Assembly: GCF_014650675.1 (NCBI RefSeq) | Contig: NZ_BMVK01000018.1 | Location: 1 to 64,000, forward strand | DNA: 64,000 nt | From: Streptomyces anulatus | GTDB taxonomy: Bacteria; Actinomycetota; Actinomycetes; Streptomycetales; Streptomycetaceae | Direction of reading: 5' to 3' | Shown here: piece after piece, positions 7,786 to 16,099 of the stretch | Numbering within the stretch: position 1 is the stretch's first letter | Layout of the letters: each line of letters starts with the position of its first letter | Notes under the pieces: generated by a model | Databases searched by the model: none | Told to the model about the DNA's origin: nothing | What the model saw: only the letters and a program-made list of their open reading frames with translations | Made by a program: the position numbers and the translations under genes

Positions 7786-8472
7786 TCACACCGCGTTCGC
7801 CGCCGCCTCCATCGCCGCCGCCGCGTTCTCGGTGAGCGGGTCGCCGTGACCGACGCAGACGGTACGGGGCGCGAGCGCGGCCAGCCGCCGGAACGTGGCC
7901 GCCGCCTCGGCGCGGTCCACGTTGAACACGCCGAGCATCACCCGCTCCACGGAGGCGACGGCGTCCCCGGTGAACAGCACGCCGTGGAGCGGCAGATGGA
8001 TGGCGATGGAGCCCGCTGTGTGACCGGGGGCGTGGACCACCCGAGCGCCGTCCCCGAACGGCAGCACCTCGCCGCCGGTCACCTCGCGGTCGACCCGAGT
8101 GGGCGGGGCCTCGGGGACCGTCAGCCCGTGCTCCCACAGCGGCAGTTCCCAGTCCAGCAGGTCCGGCTCCGGTACGGGGCGCTCGCCCCGTACCAGCGGG
8201 GCGTCCCGTGCGTGGGCGATGATCTCGGCGCCGTACCGGTCCGCCAGCTCCTGCGCGGCCCCGTAGTGGTCGCGGTGGCCGTGGGTGATGACGATGCGCC
8301 GGATCCCGGCCGGGTCGGGGCCGAGCGTGCGGATCGCGTCCTCGATCGCGGCGGCCGAATCGATGTCACCCGCGTCGATCAGGGTCAGATCCGACCCGTC
8401 GCGCCAGAGATAGGCCTGACCGATCCGGAAGCGGAACATGTGCAGCCGGGGGAGTACTTCGACGAGATCCAT
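7786..8472 (-). CDS. Metallo-beta-lactamase fold hydrolase
   Basis: The 228-residue protein carries the family metal motif T-H-G-H-R-D-H-Y-G (H-x-H-x-D-H), LTLIDAGDIDS before it, the downstream metal His in APGHTAGS and the bridging Asp in LFTGDAV, ending in VCVGHGDPL. This is the glyoxalase II/lactonase-like subset of the superfamily; the substrate is unknown. ATG 8472 was chosen because the fold starts there; the longer reading adds a non-conserved tail. It lies downstream of the M20 peptidase on the same strand, with a 112-nt gap that contains an 18-bp palindrome. Confidence 0.85.
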   Translation of the reverse strand: MDLVEVLPRLHMFRFRIGQAYLWRDGSDLTLIDAGDIDSAAAIEDAIRTLGPDPAGIRRIVITHGHRDHYGAAQELADRYGAEIIAHARDAPLVRGERPVPEPDLLDWELPLWEHGLTVPEAPPTRVDREVTGGEVLPFGDGARVVHAPGHTAGSIAIHLPLHGVLFTGDAVASVERVMLGVFNVDRAEAAATFRRLAALAPRTVCVGHGDPLTENAAAAMEAAANAV

Positions 8473-8488
8473 GCGGCGAACGTACGCA

Positions 8489-8506
8489 GCGGCGGACGTC
8501 CGCCGC
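8489..8506. promoter_or_regulatory. 18-bp perfect palindrome upstream of the MBL-fold gene
   Basis: GCGGCGGACGTCCGCCGC is fully self-complementary and ends 16 bp upstream of the MBL-fold start codon. It could be an operator for that gene or part of a terminator for the M20 gene upstream; sequence alone does not decide. Confidence 0.45.
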
Positions 8507-8584
8507 ACGGATCTACGCTTCGGGCGACTTCGCCGAGGGCGTAGCGGGGCGCCCCGGGCCTCCCCGAAGGGCGGTCGCGGAAGG

Positions 8585-9949
8585 TCAGACCTTCTTCGAC
8601 TCCGCGTAGTTCCGCAGGAACAGCGCCTCGGCGACCGACATTCGCTCCAGCTCCTCGGGCGACACGCTCTCGTTCACCGCGTGGATCTGGGCCTCGGGCT
8701 CGCTCAGCCCGATGAGCAGGATCTCCGCCTCCGGGTAGAGGCCCGCCAGCGTGTTGCACAGCGGGATGGAGCCGCCCATCCCGGAGGACTGCATCTCCTG
8801 GCCCGGGTAGGCGTCGCGCATCGCGTCCGCCATCGCCGTGTACGCCGGGCTGGTCATGTCCGCGCGGAACGGCTGGCCCTGGCCCACCTGTTCCACCCGC
8901 ACCCGCGCGCCCCACGGGGCGCGGGACTCCAGGTGGGCGGTGAGCAGCTTCGTCGCCTCGGCGGCGTCCTGGCCCGGCGGCACCCGCAGGCTGATCTGCG
9001 CCCGCGCGCTCGCCTGCACGGACGGTGTCGCGCCGACGACCGGCGGGCAGTCGATGCCGATGACGGTGACGGCGGGACGGGCCCAGATCCGGTCCGCGAC
9101 CGTGCCCGTGCCGATCAGCTCCACCCCGTCCAGCACCTTGGCGTCCTGCCGGAACTCCGCCTCCGGGTACTGGATCCCGTCCCAGTCGGCGTCGCCCGTC
9201 AGACCGTCGACCGTGGTCGTCCCGTCCTCGGCGCGCAGCGAGGCCAGCAGCTGGATCATCGCGGCCAGCGCGTCCGGGGCCGCGCCGCCGAACTGCCCCG
9301 AGTGGAGGTTCCCTTCGAGGGTGTCCAACTGCACGCGCAGCATCGTCATCCCGCGCAGCGTCGCCGTGACCGTCGGCAGCCCGACCCGGAAGTTCCCGGT
9401 GTCGCCGATGACGATGGTGTCGGCCGCGAGCAGCTCCGGGTGCGCCTCCGCGTACCGCTCCAGACCGCCGGTGCCCTGCTCCTCGGAGCCCTCGGCGATC
9501 ACCTTCACCGAGACCGGTACGCCGCCGTTCGCCTTGAGGGCGCGCAGCGCGAGCAGGTGCATGATGAACCCGCCCTTGCAGTCGGCCGCGCCCCGGCCGA
9601 ACCAGCGGCCGTCGCGCTCGGTGAGCTCGAACGGCGGGGAGATCCACGCCGACTCGTCCAGCGGCGGCTGCACGTCGTAGTGCGCGTAGAGCAGTACGGT
9701 CGGCGCGTCGGCCGGACCGGGCAGGAACCCGTAGACGGACTGCGTCCCGTCGGGGGTGTCCAGCAGGGCGACGTCCGTGAACTCCTCGGCGCGCAGCGCG
9801 TCGGCGACCCAGTTCGCCGCGCCCTCGCACTCGCTCCTCGGGAACACCGCCGGGTCCGCCACCGACTGGAACGCCACCAGCTCGGCCAGTTCCTCCCGGG
9901 CGCGGGGCAACAGCGAGGCGACGGTCTCGGGAATCGGACGGGCGGTCAT
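8585..9949 (-). CDS. M20 family zinc dipeptidase/deacylase
   Basis: The 454-residue protein has the M20/M28 co-catalytic zinc motifs: YAHYDVQP (His and Asp), GRGAADCKGG with the bridging Asp, and the general base in EGSEEQGTGG. The lid domain lies in the middle and the last His-bearing segment is SSGMGGSIPL. Members hydrolyse dipeptides such as carnosine-like substrates or deacylate amino acids. ATG 9949 has GGAG 7 nt upstream, which favours it over the ATG five codons earlier. It is divergent from the flavoprotein at 10145 and probably precedes the MBL-fold gene in transcription. Confidence 0.9.
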   Translation of the reverse strand: MTARPIPETVASLLPRAREELAELVAFQSVADPAVFPRSECEGAANWVADALRAEEFTDVALLDTPDGTQSVYGFLPGPADAPTVLLYAHYDVQPPLDESAWISPPFELTERDGRWFGRGAADCKGGFIMHLLALRALKANGGVPVSVKVIAEGSEEQGTGGLERYAEAHPELLAADTIVIGDTGNFRVGLPTVTATLRGMTMLRVQLDTLEGNLHSGQFGGAAPDALAAMIQLLASLRAEDGTTTVDGLTGDADWDGIQYPEAEFRQDAKVLDGVELIGTGTVADRIWARPAVTVIGIDCPPVVGATPSVQASARAQISLRVPPGQDAAEATKLLTAHLESRAPWGARVRVEQVGQGQPFRADMTSPAYTAMADAMRDAYPGQEMQSSGMGGSIPLCNTLAGLYPEAEILLIGLSEPEAQIHAVNESVSPEELERMSVAEALFLRNYAESKKV

Positions 9950-10144
9950 GGGCACGCTCCTCATGGGTGCGACGTTATGGGTAGGGCGCGGTATGTACGC
10001 GTCCGTGTGCGACGCCGTCGGTGAGGCGACGCATGTACGACGAAATCATGGCCGATCCTCCCACAGGAGGGCTTGGCCGGAACGCGCCGTAGGATGCCGT
10101 GAGCAGCTTGGGGCCACTGGTCGGATCAGGAGCAGAAGCACATC

Positions 10145-11359
10145 GTGAGCAGCGAGAACGCAGACGCCGGACGTGAGCCGGAAGAGTCGTCCGTGTGGGA
10201 TGTCGTCGTGGTCGGCGCCGGACCGGCCGGCGCATCGGCGGCGTACGCGGCAGCCGTGGCGGGCCGGAGAGTCCTGCTGCTGGAGAAAGCGGAACTGCCG
10301 CGCTACAAGACCTGCGGCGGGGGAATCATCGGATTCTCGCGGGACTCCCTGCCGCCGGGGTTCGAACTGCCCCTGAAGGACCGCATCCACGCGGTCACCT
10401 TCTCGCTCAACGGCAAGCTGTCGCGCACCCGTCGCTCCCGTCGCATGCTCTTCGGGCTCATCAACCGCCCGGAGTTCGACGCCGGTCTGGTCGAGGAGGC
10501 GCAGAAGGCCGGGGCCGACCTGCGCACCGGGGCATCGGTGGTGCGGGTCGAGCAGCACGGTCCCGCCGTGCCCGACCGGCGGACGGTCGCCGTGGTGCTG
10601 GCCGGTGGCGAGACGGTGCTCGCGCGGGCGGTCGTCGGCGCGGACGGCAGCGCGGGCCGGATAGGAGCCCATGTCGGGGTGAAGCTCGATCAGGTCGACC
10701 TCGGCCTGGAGGCGGAGATCCCGGTCCCGGCCACCGTCGCGGAGGACTGGGCGGGCCGGGTGCTCATCGACTGGGGCCCGATGCCGGGCAGTTACGGCTG
10801 GGTGTTCCCCAAGGGCGACACCCTCACCGTGGGCGTCATCTCGGCGCGCGGCGACGGCGCGGGCACCAAGCGGTATCTGGAGGACTTCATCGCCCGCCTC
10901 GGCCTCGCCGGGTTCGAGCCGGCCGTCTCCTCGGGCCACCTCACCCGCTGCCGCAGCGACGACTCGCCGCTCTCCCGCGGCCGGGTCGTGGTCTGCGGGG
11001 ACGCGGCCGGGCTGCTGGAGCCGTGGACCCGCGAGGGCATCTCCTTCGCGCTGCGCTCGGGCCGGCTCGCGGGGGAGTGGGCGGTCAGGATCGCCGAGTC
11101 CCACGACGCGGTGGACGCCCGTCGTCAGGCCCTCAACTACGCCTTCGCCATCAAGGCCGGTCTCGGCGTGGAGATGGGTGTCGGCCGGCGCATGCTCAAG
11201 CTGTTCGAACGCCGCCCGGGGGTGCTGCACGCGGTGCTGACCGGCTTCCGCCCGGCATGGAAGGCGTTCGCCGGGATCACCCGGGGGACGACGTCGCTGG
11301 CCGAGCTGGTCCGTACGCATCCGCTGGCGCAGCGGGCGCTGTCCGCGATGGACCGCTGA
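10145..11359 (+). CDS. Geranylgeranyl reductase family FAD-dependent oxidoreductase
   Basis: The 404-residue protein has the FAD dinucleotide motif VVVVGAGPAGASAA (about residues 21-34), the family segment PRYKTCGGG, the second flavin motif ADGSAGRIG and the C-terminal VVVCGDAAGLLEPWTREGISFAL. This layout is that of geranylgeranyl reductases, which saturate prenyl chains of menaquinone or lipids. In Streptomyces such genes often sit near nuo or menaquinone genes, but none is adjacent here. Start GTG 10145 has AGGAG 12 nt upstream, slightly distant. Confidence 0.85.
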   Translation: MSSENADAGREPEESSVWDVVVVGAGPAGASAAYAAAVAGRRVLLLEKAELPRYKTCGGGIIGFSRDSLPPGFELPLKDRIHAVTFSLNGKLSRTRRSRRMLFGLINRPEFDAGLVEEAQKAGADLRTGASVVRVEQHGPAVPDRRTVAVVLAGGETVLARAVVGADGSAGRIGAHVGVKLDQVDLGLEAEIPVPATVAEDWAGRVLIDWGPMPGSYGWVFPKGDTLTVGVISARGDGAGTKRYLEDFIARLGLAGFEPAVSSGHLTRCRSDDSPLSRGRVVVCGDAAGLLEPWTREGISFALRSGRLAGEWAVRIAESHDAVDARRQALNYAFAIKAGLGVEMGVGRRMLKLFERRPGVLHAVLTGFRPAWKAFAGITRGTTSLAELVRTHPLAQRALSAMDR

Positions 11360-11394
11360 GGACCCCTCACGACCGTGCCTTTCGGGGTGCCGTT

Positions 11395-11411
11395 CCGCCC
11401 GGCCGGGGCGG
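11395..11411. terminator. Hairpin between convergent genes
   Basis: CCGCCC (11395-11400) pairs with GGGCGG (11406-11411) between the flavoprotein and the convergent reductase gene. Short stem; a modest candidate. Confidence 0.35.
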
Positions 11412-11435
11412 CGGCGCCCCGACGTCGTACGCGGG

Positions 11436-11891
11436 TCAGCCCTCGACCGTGATGCGGAAGACCGGGTGGTCCGGGCAGGCCGCCAGCAGTTCGGCGTCGG
11501 TGGACTTCGCCGTGATCCCCTGGAAGTACTGGTTGACCTCCCAGCCCCACCGCTCCAGGTAGGCCCGGATGATCCGGGCCTTCTGCGCGTCGTCGGCGAT
11601 CTCCACGGCGGTGAAGCGGCTGACCTTGCGCCCCAGCCTCAGCTCTCCGCCGCCCGCGACGCGCATGTTGCGCACCCACTGCGAGTGGCCCCGGGCCGAG
11701 ACGATGTACCGCTCGCCCTCGAAGGCGTGCGTGTTGACCGGGATGCGCTGGAGCTGCCCGCTCCTGCGCCCGCGCACCGACAGCTCGGCGGAGCCCATCA
11801 GGCTGATTCCGTGCCGGGCCAGCCATCCGACGATCTTGTTGAGGCGGGCGGCGGAGGCGCTCGCCCGGAGGTAGTACGACTGCTGCGACAT
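11436..11891 (-). CDS. F420H2-type deazaflavin-dependent nitroreductase family protein
   Basis: The 151-residue protein fits the Ddn/Rv3547-type split beta-barrel family: N-terminal helix, LSVRGRRSGQLQRIPVNTH, a strand GERYIVSARG, and the characteristic S-Q-W-V-R-N-M-R. These proteins bind F420H2 and reduce quinones, nitroimidazoles or aflatoxin-like compounds. ATG 11891 follows GGGAGT at normal distance. It is divergent from a TetR-family gene, with two matching palindromes between them, which suggests it is the target of that regulator. Confidence 0.8.
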   Translation of the reverse strand: MSQQSYYLRASASAARLNKIVGWLARHGISLMGSAELSVRGRRSGQLQRIPVNTHAFEGERYIVSARGHSQWVRNMRVAGGGELRLGRKVSRFTAVEIADDAQKARIIRAYLERWGWEVNQYFQGITAKSTDAELLAACPDHPVFRITVEG

Positions 11892-11911
11892 GGTGACTCC
11901 CGCACTATTGA

Positions 11912-11926
11912 GAGAGCGGTGCTCTC
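11912..11926. promoter_or_regulatory. TetR operator, copy 1
   Basis: GAGAGC-GGT-GCTCTC is a perfect inverted repeat 20 bp upstream of the reductase start. Its 13-bp core AGAGCGGTGCTCT matches the second copy at 11965-11977. Confidence 0.65.
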
Positions 11927-11964
11927 GCTTGAGATCAGTGTGCACGGACCGAGGCGTCAAAGCA

Positions 11965-11977
11965 AGAGCACTGCTCT
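11965..11977. promoter_or_regulatory. TetR operator, copy 2
   Basis: AGAGCACTGCTCT is a perfect 13-bp palindrome, 41 bp upstream of the TetR start. The centres of the two copies are 52 bp apart, about five helical turns, so bound dimers would lie on the same DNA face. Confidence 0.65.
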
Positions 11978-12018
11978 CGTTATTGGTCGGTGCTCCCCAT
12001 GCGTGGCAGACTGATCGC

Positions 12019-12720
12019 ATGAGCACCATCCGAGGGGCCAGGGAACGCGCCCGCATCGAAGTGACCGCGGCCATCAAGGACGAGGCCAGGAAGCAGCTCG
12101 CGGAGGAGGGCGCTGCGAAGCTCTCGCTGCGGGCCGTGGCCCGGGAGCTGGGCATGGTCTCCTCCGCGCTCTACCGCTACTTCCCCAGTCGCGACGACCT
12201 GCTCACCGCGCTGATCGTCGACGCGTTCGACGCGATCGGCGCGGTCGCGGAACGGGCGGCGGGGGAGCGGGCGGGGGTGCTCCCGCCCGCCGAACGCTGG
12301 ATCGCGGTGGCCTGTGCCGTACGGGAGTGGGGGCTCGCCCACCCCCATGAGTACGCCCTCATCTACGGTTCGCCCGTACCCGGCTACATCGCCCCGATGG
12401 ACACGGTGGGGCCCGCGTCCCGGGTGGGCCTGGTCTTCATCGACATCGTCCGTGCCGCGTTCCGGGCCGAGGACCTCGCCGTGCCCGCCCTCGCCCCGGA
12501 GCTGGTTTCCGACGCGGAGCGGATGGCCGCCGAGTTCGCCCCGGGCGTGCCTCCGGCCGCCGTGGCGGCCCTGGTCGCCGCCTGGGCCCAGCTGTTCGGC
12601 CTGATCTCCTTCGAGCTGTTCGGCCAGTTCAACCGGGTCGTCGAGGCGCGCGAGCCGCTGTTCCGGCAGGCCGCCGGTGAGCTGGCCCGCTCGGTGGGCC
12701 TGCGCGCGGTCGAGCCGTAG
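12019..12720 (+). CDS. TetR family regulator with WHG-type C-terminal domain
   Basis: The 233-residue protein has an N-terminal TetR helix-turn-helix (LSLRAVARELGMVSSALYRYFPSRDDLLTALI, about residues 35-66). Its ligand domain ends in a segment like the WHG family (AAWAQLFGLISFELFGQF). ATG 12019 was chosen because upstream codons run through the operator region. It is divergent from the F420-type reductase with two palindromes between, so self-repression and control of the reductase by a small hydrophobic effector are likely; the effector is unknown. Confidence 0.9.
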   Translation: MSTIRGARERARIEVTAAIKDEARKQLAEEGAAKLSLRAVARELGMVSSALYRYFPSRDDLLTALIVDAFDAIGAVAERAAGERAGVLPPAERWIAVACAVREWGLAHPHEYALIYGSPVPGYIAPMDTVGPASRVGLVFIDIVRAAFRAEDLAVPALAPELVSDAERMAAEFAPGVPPAAVAALVAAWAQLFGLISFELFGQFNRVVEAREPLFRQAAGELARSVGLRAVEP

Positions 12721-12738
12721 GGCCGCCCTTCCCCGGCG

Positions 12739-12760
12739 CCGTACTCCCCACGGAGTACGG
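12739..12760. promoter_or_regulatory. 22-bp inverted repeat before the histidine kinase
   Basis: CCGTACTCC and GGAGTACGG flank a 4-nt loop, 19 nt after the TetR stop and 57 nt before the kinase start. It may terminate the TetR transcript or serve as a regulator site for the following two-component operon. Confidence 0.5.
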
Positions 12761-12817
12761 GTGATCACCACGCACGGCGGACGCCTCCGTGCCCGTCCGC
12801 CGTCTAGCGTGGCCGCC

Positions 12818-14125
12818 ATGGACGAACAGCAACCGCCGCTCCGGGGCGGCGGTCACCCCTGCGGTTTCCCGGGCCCCCGACATCCCGGACGGCCGGGCCG
12901 GCGGGGTGGCCCGCCGGCGTGGCTGTCCGGCGCGCGTTCGCGGACCGCCGCCGGGCTGCCCTGGGTGTCGACGGCCGTCCTCCTGGTGTTCGTCATGGTC
13001 GGCTCGGGATTCGCCGAGCACGGGCAGGACCGCCGGCCCCTGGACCCGGCCGCGCGGCTGCTGCTGTTCGTCGCGGTCGGCGTGCTGCTCTTCCGTCATC
13101 GCCGCCCCGTGATCGCCGTGGCCACCACCTGCGCGGTGACCCTGGTCTATCTCGCGGCGGGCTATCCGTACGGCCCGGTGTTCGTCGCCGTCGCCGTCGG
13201 CTGCTTCAGCGCGATCGTCGCCGGGCACCGGAAGGCCGCCTGGTGGTCGCTGGGCGGGCTGTGGGCCGGGCATGTCCTGGTCTCCCACTGGCTGTACCGA
13301 TGGCTGCCGCCGGACGGCGACCGGGCCGCGCCCTGGACGCAGGAGGGCTTCATCACCGCGTGGGTCGTGGCCGTCGTGGCCGCCGCCGAACTGCTGCGGG
13401 TGCGCCGCGAGCAGTGGGCGGCCGCCCGTGCGGAGCGCGAGGCGGCGGAGCGGCGACGGGCCGATGAGGAACGGCTGCGCATGGCCCGCGAACTCCACGA
13501 CGTGCTGGCCCACAGCATCTCCGTCATCAACGTGCAGGCCGGGGTCGGACTCGCGCTGCTCGACTCCGACCCGGAACAGGCCCGGTCCGCCCTCACCACG
13601 ATCAAGGGGGCCAGCAAGGAGGCGCTCGACGAGGTACGTCAGGTGCTCGCCAACCTCCGTACACCGGGCGACGCCCCCACGTCCCCGGCCCCCGGCCTCG
13701 ACCGGCTGCCCGAACTGGTCGAACAGGCGGGGTCCGCCGGGCTCACCGTCACCGTGGAGAGCGAGGGCGATCCGGCCGCCGTCCCGCCCGGCGCCGGTCT
13801 CGCCGCCTTCCGCATCGTCCAGGAGGCCCTGACCAACGTCGTCCGGCACTCCGGCTCCCGTACCGCCGAGGTGCGCATCGGCTACGGCTCCGGGCGGGTC
13901 CGGCTCCGTATCGACGACGCGGGACCGGCCACCGGCGGCGACGCGGGCGGCGGCGGCAACGGACTGGTCGGCATGCGGGAGCGGGCCGCCGCCCTCGGTG
14001 GCACGATCGAGGCGGGACCCCGCCCGGACGGCGGCTTCCGGGTCCTGGCGGAACTGCCGTTCACCGCACCGGACCGCGACCGACCCCGCCGGAACCCGCC
14101 GGAGCCCCCCGAGGAGACACCGTGA
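12818..14125 (+). CDS. NarL-type two-component sensor histidine kinase
   Basis: The 435-residue kinase has a Pro/Gly-rich cytoplasmic start, four or five hydrophobic membrane helices (about residues 47-195), and a HisKA_3 dimerisation helix RMARELHDVLAHSISVI with the phospho-acceptor His near residue 226. The HATPase domain reads ALTNVVRHS (N box) and GNGLVGMRERA (G box). This is the short-loop DesK/LiaS-like type without a large extracellular sensor. The stop overlaps the GTG start of the response regulator by 4 bp (GTGA), so they form an operon. Confidence 0.9.
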   Translation: MDEQQPPLRGGGHPCGFPGPRHPGRPGRRGGPPAWLSGARSRTAAGLPWVSTAVLLVFVMVGSGFAEHGQDRRPLDPAARLLLFVAVGVLLFRHRRPVIAVATTCAVTLVYLAAGYPYGPVFVAVAVGCFSAIVAGHRKAAWWSLGGLWAGHVLVSHWLYRWLPPDGDRAAPWTQEGFITAWVVAVVAAAELLRVRREQWAAARAEREAAERRRADEERLRMARELHDVLAHSISVINVQAGVGLALLDSDPEQARSALTTIKGASKEALDEVRQVLANLRTPGDAPTSPAPGLDRLPELVEQAGSAGLTVTVESEGDPAAVPPGAGLAAFRIVQEALTNVVRHSGSRTAEVRIGYGSGRVRLRIDDAGPATGGDAGGGGNGLVGMRERAAALGGTIEAGPRPDGGFRVLAELPFTAPDRDRPRRNPPEPPEETP

Positions 14126-14787
14126 TCCGCGTGACGCTCGCCGACGACCAACTGCTGGTACGGGCGGGCTTCCGCGCCCTGCTGGACGCGCAGCCGGACA
14201 TCGAGGTCGCCGGGGAGGCCGCCGACGGCGAGGAGGCGGTCCGCCTGGTGCGCGAACTGCGCCCCGACATCGTGCTGATGGACATCCGCATGCCCCGCCT
14301 GGACGGACTGGCCGCCACCCGGCGGATCACCGGCGACCCGGACCTGGACGAGGTGAAGGTGGTCATGCTCACCACTTTCGAACTCGACGAGTACGTCTTC
14401 GAGGCCCTCCGCAACGGAGCCTCGGGCTTCCTGGTCAAGGACACCGAGCCGGAGGAACTGCTGCGCGCGGTACGGGCGGTGGTCGGCGGGGACGCGCTGC
14501 TCTCACCGGGCGTGACGCGCCGGCTGATCGCGGAGTTCGCGGCCCGCTCCAAGGAACCGACGGCCGCCGCCTCGCTCGCCCGGCTCACCGAACGGGAGCG
14601 GGAGGTGATGGCACTGGTCGGCATCGGTCTGTCGAACGAGGAGATCGCCCGCAGACTGGTCGTCAGCCCGCTCACCGCGAAGACCCACGTCAGCCGCACG
14701 ATGGTCAAGCTCGGGGCCCGCGACCGGGCCCAGCTCGTCGTCCTCGCCTATGAATCGGGGCTGGTGCGCCCCGGCTGGCTCGGCTGA
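14122..14787 (+). CDS. NarL/LuxR-family response regulator
   Basis: The 221-residue protein has a receiver domain with acidic pocket DD at 8-9, phospho-acceptor Asp54 in VLMDIRMP and the conserved Lys in LVKDTEP. A C-terminal LuxR helix-turn-helix follows (LTEREREVMALVGIGLSNEEIARRLVVSPLTAKTHVSRTMVKL). It is translationally coupled to the kinase. Target genes are unknown; the palindromes at 12739-12760 and 16063-16078 are candidate sites. Confidence 0.92.
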   Translation: MIRVTLADDQLLVRAGFRALLDAQPDIEVAGEAADGEEAVRLVRELRPDIVLMDIRMPRLDGLAATRRITGDPDLDEVKVVMLTTFELDEYVFEALRNGASGFLVKDTEPEELLRAVRAVVGGDALLSPGVTRRLIAEFAARSKEPTAAASLARLTEREREVMALVGIGLSNEEIARRLVVSPLTAKTHVSRTMVKLGARDRAQLVVLAYESGLVRPGWLG

Positions 14788-14823
14788 GCCGGGGCGCACC
14801 GGACCGCCAGGGGCCGTCGGTGC

Positions 14824-15579
14824 TCACCCGGTGACGGCGGAGTTGTCCGTCCAGATCCGGGCCACCGAGCGGTCGCCGCGCAGGGTGACGGCCGTGAGCG
14901 GCAGCCGGTTCCAGAGGGTGAGATAGAGACCCTCGGCCGTACCGCTCAGCTCGCAGTCGACGTCGTCGCCCGGCTCGGTCCCGGCCTCCGACCGCACGGT
15001 CCGGGGCGGATCCTGGGAGATCCGGACCGTCCAGGTCGCCTCCGTGTCCAGGGCCCGTACCCGCAGCACCCGGGGCTTCTTCGAGCGCACCTTGCTCTTG
15101 GGCCGGGCGTGGAACCCGATGAGGAGTTCGTCGATGCCGTCGACCGCCCGGTCCGCGGACACCGGGGTCGGCGGAGTGCCGAGCGCGGACTCGGCGTCCA
15201 CGCGGTGCACGGTCGTCTCGTGGAGCTGGCGGCGGGACCAGAACGCCAGGGGCGAGGGGGCCGGCATGAAGGTCCAGCAGTCCAGGTCGGCGGGGGCTTC
15301 CTCCAGGGTCCCCACCAGATGGCGGTGTCCCTCGCTGAACCAGTCGAGGAGTTCGGCGCCGTCCAGGGCGGGTTCGGTACCGGCCGGCTGGTAGGTGGTG
15401 TGACCCTCGGCGACGAGCGCCGCCGCCCATCGGTGCACCATGCCGGTGTGGCGCAGCAGATGGCGTATCTGCCAGCCGGGGCAGGTCGGGACCGACGCCC
15501 CCGTTCCGGCCCGCTCGGCGGCGGCCGCGAGCAGCCGCCCTTCCTCGGACAACGACGCGATGTGCTCGGCGATCTGCAT
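14824..15579 (-). CDS. Maleylpyruvate isomerase family mycothiol-dependent enzyme
   Basis: The 251-residue protein has the DinB/MDMPI N-terminal four-helix domain (VPTCPGWQIRHLLRHTGMVHRW, His-rich metal-binding type; RRQLHETTVHRVDAE) and the SCP2-like C-terminal MDMPI domain (LSGTAEGLYLTLWNRLP). Family members use mycothiol or another thiol cofactor in isomerisation or thiol transfer. The metal His residues in the first and third helices are present. The substrate is not predictable, as this family is greatly expanded in Streptomyces. Confidence 0.85.
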   Translation of the reverse strand: MQIAEHIASLSEEGRLLAAAAERAGTGASVPTCPGWQIRHLLRHTGMVHRWAAALVAEGHTTYQPAGTEPALDGAELLDWFSEGHRHLVGTLEEAPADLDCWTFMPAPSPLAFWSRRQLHETTVHRVDAESALGTPPTPVSADRAVDGIDELLIGFHARPKSKVRSKKPRVLRVRALDTEATWTVRISQDPPRTVRSEAGTEPGDDVDCELSGTAEGLYLTLWNRLPLTAVTLRGDRSVARIWTDNSAVTG

Positions 15580-15619
15580 GGCGGCGATTGTGCCAGGCGC
15601 GCGCGACCCGCCCCGGGCG

Positions 15620-15985
15620 TCAGACGCCCTGCGGATGCGTGGATCCGGCCGATCCGACCCGGCGCACCAGGCGGACGAACCAGCCCAGGGCCAGCGACTG
15701 GACGAGGACCGAGACCACCAGACCGAGCACCAGGAACCATGCGGGCCCGCCCGCCTCGGCGCCCGCCAGGGAACCGCCGACGAAGAACAGGAAGATGGTC
15801 GGGGCCGCGAGGAGGAACAGCCAGACGCCGGAGAACGAGGCGTCCTCGTGGGCGACGAACAGGGTGTCCACGGCGACGAAGAGCGTCGCCGCGAGCACCA
15901 GCCCGAGGTAGATCAGGGAAGCGGGGTTGCGGAAGGTCAGCCGGACCAGGGTGTTCAGGTGCGGATGGCCGGTCAGGCGCTTCAT
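15620..15985 (-). CDS. Small membrane protein, possibly SCO4225-like
   Basis: The 121-residue product has three hydrophobic helices (about residues 24-40, 55-75, 82-103) flanked by basic segments. ATG 15985 has GGGGAG six nt upstream, which is better than the ATG 51 nt earlier. It resembles small Streptomyces membrane proteins of the SCO4225 type, though I cannot confirm this without a search. No catalytic motif is visible. A near-perfect MacR-like palindrome (16063-16078) lies about 80 bp upstream. Confidence 0.6.
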   Translation of the reverse strand: MKRLTGHPHLNTLVRLTFRNPASLIYLGLVLAATLFVAVDTLFVAHEDASFSGVWLFLLAAPTIFLFFVGGSLAGAEAGGPAWFLVLGLVVSVLVQSLALGWFVRLVRRVGSAGSTHPQGV

Positions 15986-16062
15986 GGTGGGCTCCCCTGC
16001 TTCTTGCTCGGATTCGTGCTCGGTCGAGGCTTCCATCGTGCGCCGGGGGAGCGGGACCCGCC

Positions 16063-16078
16063 TGAGTACGGCTACTCA
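16063..16078. promoter_or_regulatory. MacR-like inverted repeat upstream of the small membrane protein
   Basis: TGAGTACGGCTACTCA contains perfect 6-bp arms. It differs by one base from the site I recall for the Streptomyces response regulator MacR (TGAGTACnnGTACTCA), which controls membrane and lipoprotein genes. The assignment rests on memory of the consensus. Confidence 0.45.
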
Positions 16079-16099
16079 ATCGACCAGGTGTGCGGGTGA

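Noticed and set aside
12739..12760. MacR-type site before the NarL-type kinase
   Set aside because: The arms are in the opposite order (GTACTC...GAGTAC) from the TGAGTAC...GTACTCA site, so it was listed only as an inverted repeat.
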